Shown here: in pieces, positions 1 to 3,400 of the stretch | How positions within the stretch are numbered: position 1 is the first letter of the stretch | How the letters are laid out: each line of letters begins with the position of its first letter | Assembly: GCF_039543385.1 (NCBI RefSeq) | Contig: NZ_BAABJQ010000067.1 | Span: forward strand, 1 to 5,903 | Length of the DNA stretch: 5,903 nt | Source: Rugosimonospora acidiphila | GTDB lineage: Bacteria; Actinomycetota; Actinomycetes; Mycobacteriales; Micromonosporaceae | Reading direction: 5' to 3' | Translations under genes and position numbers: made by a program | The notes under the pieces: model-generated | What the model was told of the DNA's origin: nothing | Databases searched by the model: none | Seen by the model: the letters and a program-made list of their open reading frames with translations, nothing else

Positions 1-1
1 G

Positions 2-457
2 GTGTCGCATGCGTTTCATTCGGTGTTGATGGAGCCGATGTTGGCGGAGTTCGCGGCGGTGGTGGAGTCGTTGGAGTTCGGTGAGCCGGTGTTGTCGGCG
101 GTGTCGACGGTGACGGGTGAGCCGGTGGGTCCGGGGTTGTGGTCGGATCCGTCGTATTGGGTGGGGCAGGTTCGTCAGACGGTGCGGTTTGGTGATGCGG
201 TGGCCTCGTTGGAGGGGTCTGGGGTTTCGGCGTTGTTGGAGTTGGGTCCGGATGGTCCGTTGACGGCGGCGGCGAAGGAGGTTCTGGGTTCTGGGGTGAC
301 GGCGGTTGCGGCGCAGCGCCGGGACCGGGATGAGGTGGAGTCGTGGTTGTCGGCGTTGGCCCGGTTGTATGTGACGGGTACGCCGGTGCAGTGGCCGAAC
401 TCGGCGGCACCGGAGTTGGAGCTGCCGACGTACCCGTTCCAGCACCAGCACTACTGG
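2..457 (+). other. Acyltransferase (AT) domain, C-terminal part plus post-AT linker; predicted malonyl-specific
   Basis: This is the last part of an AT that loads the extender unit onto this module's ACP. The window opens inside the specificity motif: HAFH is at 8-19 (residues 3-6), followed by S-V-L-M-E-P-M-L. In cis-AT PKSs HAFH is the signature of malonyl-CoA selectivity, whereas YASH marks methylmalonyl-CoA. Further downstream are the SYWVGQVRQTVRF-type strand (around residues 51-63), the LELGPDGPLT segment (around 80-89) and the QRRDRDEVESWLSALARL helix (around 108-125). The domain closes with the typical post-AT element LPTYPFQHQHYW at 422-457. The catalytic GHSxG serine lies upstream of the window, so activity cannot be confirmed. 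Fourteen of the 16 leucines up to about position 424 are TTG, unlike the DH that follows. Confidence 0.95.
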
Positions 458-3400
458 CCTGATCACACCCAGACGCGTGACGTCGCCCGCGCCGGCCTCG
501 GCTCCGCCGACCACCCGCTGCTCGGCGCCTCCGTCGAACTGGCCGACGGCAACGGCCTCGTGCTGGCTGGCCGGCTCTCCCTGGCCGCCCACCCGTGGCT
601 GGCCGGACACGCGCTCGGCGACCGGATCATCGTGCCCGGCACCGCCCTCCTGGAGCTGGCCTTCCACGCCGCCGACCGGGTGGGTGCGGCACAGGTCGAG
701 GACCTGACCCTGGAGAGCCCGCTGACCCTGTCCGCCCACGGCCACCGGCAGGTGCAGGTCACCGTCGCCGGCGACGACGGCACCGGGCGCCGCGCGGTCG
801 GCGTCTACAGCCGGGCGGATGACACGGCGGAGTGGACCCGGCACGCCGGCGGCTTCCTCACCGACGCGCAGCCCGCCGACCCGGCGCCGCTGAACTGGCC
901 GCCGGCCGGTGCCGAGCCGGTCGACACCGACGAGCTGTACGACCGGCTGCGCGCCATGGGATTCCGGTACGGTCCGGCGTTCCGCGGTCTGGGCGAGGTG
1001 TACCGGCTGGGCACCGAGCTGTACGCGCAGGTCCGCCTGCCCGACGAGGCCGGCCGCCCGGAATCCGGTTTCGGCGTGCACCCGGCCCTGCTGGATGCCG
1101 CGCTGCACCCGCTCGGCCTGGTCACCGACGGCACCACCCCACGGATGCCGTTCGCCTGGTCGGGCGCGGCCCTGCACCGGACCGCCGGCCCGGTGCTGCG
1201 AGCCCGACTGGCGCCGGACGACGGCGGAGCCGTGTCCGTGACCCTCTTCGACGAGGCCGGCAACCCGGTGATTTCGATCGCCTCGCTACTCACCCGCCCG
1301 GTCACCGCTACCGCGCCGTCCGAGTCGCTGCTGCGCCTGGACTGGCCGGAGATCCCCGGCTTCGCGCCGGCATCCGGGCGACGGCTTGCCGTGCTCGCCC
1401 CCGACCCGCTGGCGCTGCGCGACACCCTGCCGGGCGCGCGAACCGTGGAAACGCCCACGGCCGACGCGGACCTGCTGTTCGCGAGCAACCAGCCGGGCAG
1501 CGACCCCGAGGCGGTCCGCCGCGCGTCCGCCTGGGCGCTCGACCTGGTGCAGCACCGGCTGTCCGGCGCCGGGCGGGTCGTCGTGGTCACCCGCAACGCG
1601 ATCCCGGCCGGCGACGAGGACGTCACCGATCTGGCCGGCGCCGCGGTGTGGGGCCTGATCCGCTCGGCACAGAGCGAGCACCCCGACCGGTTCGTCCTGG
1701 TCGACCTGGACGGTGACGCGGACTCCGCCCGGGTACTGGCCGACCTGCCGGCGGACGTGGCGCCGCAGCTGGCCATCCGGGGCGGCACCCCGCACGCGCC
1801 GCGGCTGGCCCGCGCGGCCGCGCCGCTGACCCTGCCGGACGGGCCCTGGCGCCTCGACGTCATCCGGCCCGGCTCGGTCGACGGCCTGGGCATCATCGAA
1901 CCGGCACCCCAGGCCGCGCTCGGCGCCCGCGAGGTCCGCATCGCGGTCCGCGCCGCCGGCGTGAACTTCCGCGACGTGCTGCTGTCTCTCGGCATGTACC
2001 CCGGCAACGGAGAGTGCGGGTCGGAGGCCGCCGGTGTCGTGATCGAGACCGGCGCCGAGGTCCACGACCTGGCCGTGGGCGACCGGGTGACCGGGCTGTT
2101 CGACCGGGCGTGGGCGGACACCGCGGTCGCCGACGAGCGGCGGGCGATCCGCATCCCGGACGGCTGGAGCTTCGCCGAGGCCGCCGCCGTGCCGGTCGCG
2201 TTCGTGACGGCGTACTACGGGCTGTTCGACATCGGGCGGCTCGCGGCGGGGCAGACCGTCCTCGTACACGCCGCCGCGGGCGGAGTGGGCATGGCCGCCG
2301 TCCAACTCGCCCGGCACACCGGCGCCCGGGTGCTGGCCACGGCGTCCCCGGCGAAGCAGGCGGTCGTGCGGGCGCTCGGCGTGGCGGCGGACGACATCGC
2401 CTCGTCCCGGGATCTCGACTTCGCGCAACGGTTCCCGAGCGCCGACGTGGTGCTGAACTCGCTGACCGGTGGCGCCATCGACGCCTCCCTCGGCCTACTC
2501 ACCGCGGGCGGTCACTTCGTGGAGCTGGGCAAGACCGACGTCCGCTCAGCCGAGCAGGTCGCCGCCGACCACGAGGGCGCGCGGTACGCCACCTTCGATC
2601 TGGGTGGGCCCAGCGCCGACCGGATCGGGCAGATCCTGCGGGAACTGGCCGACCTCTTCGCCGGTGGGGCGCTCACCCCGCCGCCGCTGCGGGCCTGGGA
2701 CGCGCGCCACACCGTCGACGCACTGCGCCGGATGGCTTCGGGTCGGCACATCGGCAAGAACGTGCTGGTCCTCCCCGCGCCGCTGAACCCGGACGGCACG
2801 GTTCTGGTCACTGGCGGCACCGGCACCCTCGGCGGCCTGGTCGCCCGGCACCTCGCCACCCACCGCGGGGTCCGGCACCTGTTGCTGGCGAGCCGCCGCG
2901 GCACGGACGCGCCGGGCGCCGCCGACCTGGTGGCCGCGCTGCGCGAACTCGGCGCCGAGGCCCGCGTCGTGCGCTGCGACGTCGCCGACCGGGACGCGCT
3001 CGCCGCCGTACTGGACGGGATTCCCGCCGCGCACCCGCTCACCGCGGTCGTACACACCGCCGGGATCGTCGACGACGGCCTGATCGAATCGTTGACCCCC
3101 CAGCGCCTCGACGACGTGCTCCGCGCGAAGGCGGACAGCGCCCTGCACCTGCACGCCGCGACCGCTGGCCTCGACCTCGCCGAATTCGTGCTCTTCTCCT
3201 CCCTCGCCGGCGTGGTCGGCGCCGCCGGTCAGGCCAACTACGCCGCGGCCAACCTGGTGCTGGACGCGCTCGCGGCCCACCGCCAGGCCCGCGGACTCCC
3301 GGCGCTCTCCCTCGCCTGGGGGCAGTGGGCCGAGGACAGCGGCATCACCGGCGGCCTCGACGACACCGGGCGCTCCCGGATCACCCGCTCGGGCATCGCG

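Noticed and set aside
1328..1840. Possible degenerate or dead ketoreductase or pseudo-domain
   Set aside because: It is the normal structural KR subdomain, which is separated from the catalytic half by the ER in fully reducing modules. The catalytic half at 2783-3481 is intact.
805..2154. Long open frame on the minus strand (449 codons)
   Set aside because: It lies antisense to the DH, structural KR and ER domains, is rich in Arg/Ser/Ala/Pro without recognisable motifs, and is the expected by-product of high GC at third positions in the real gene.
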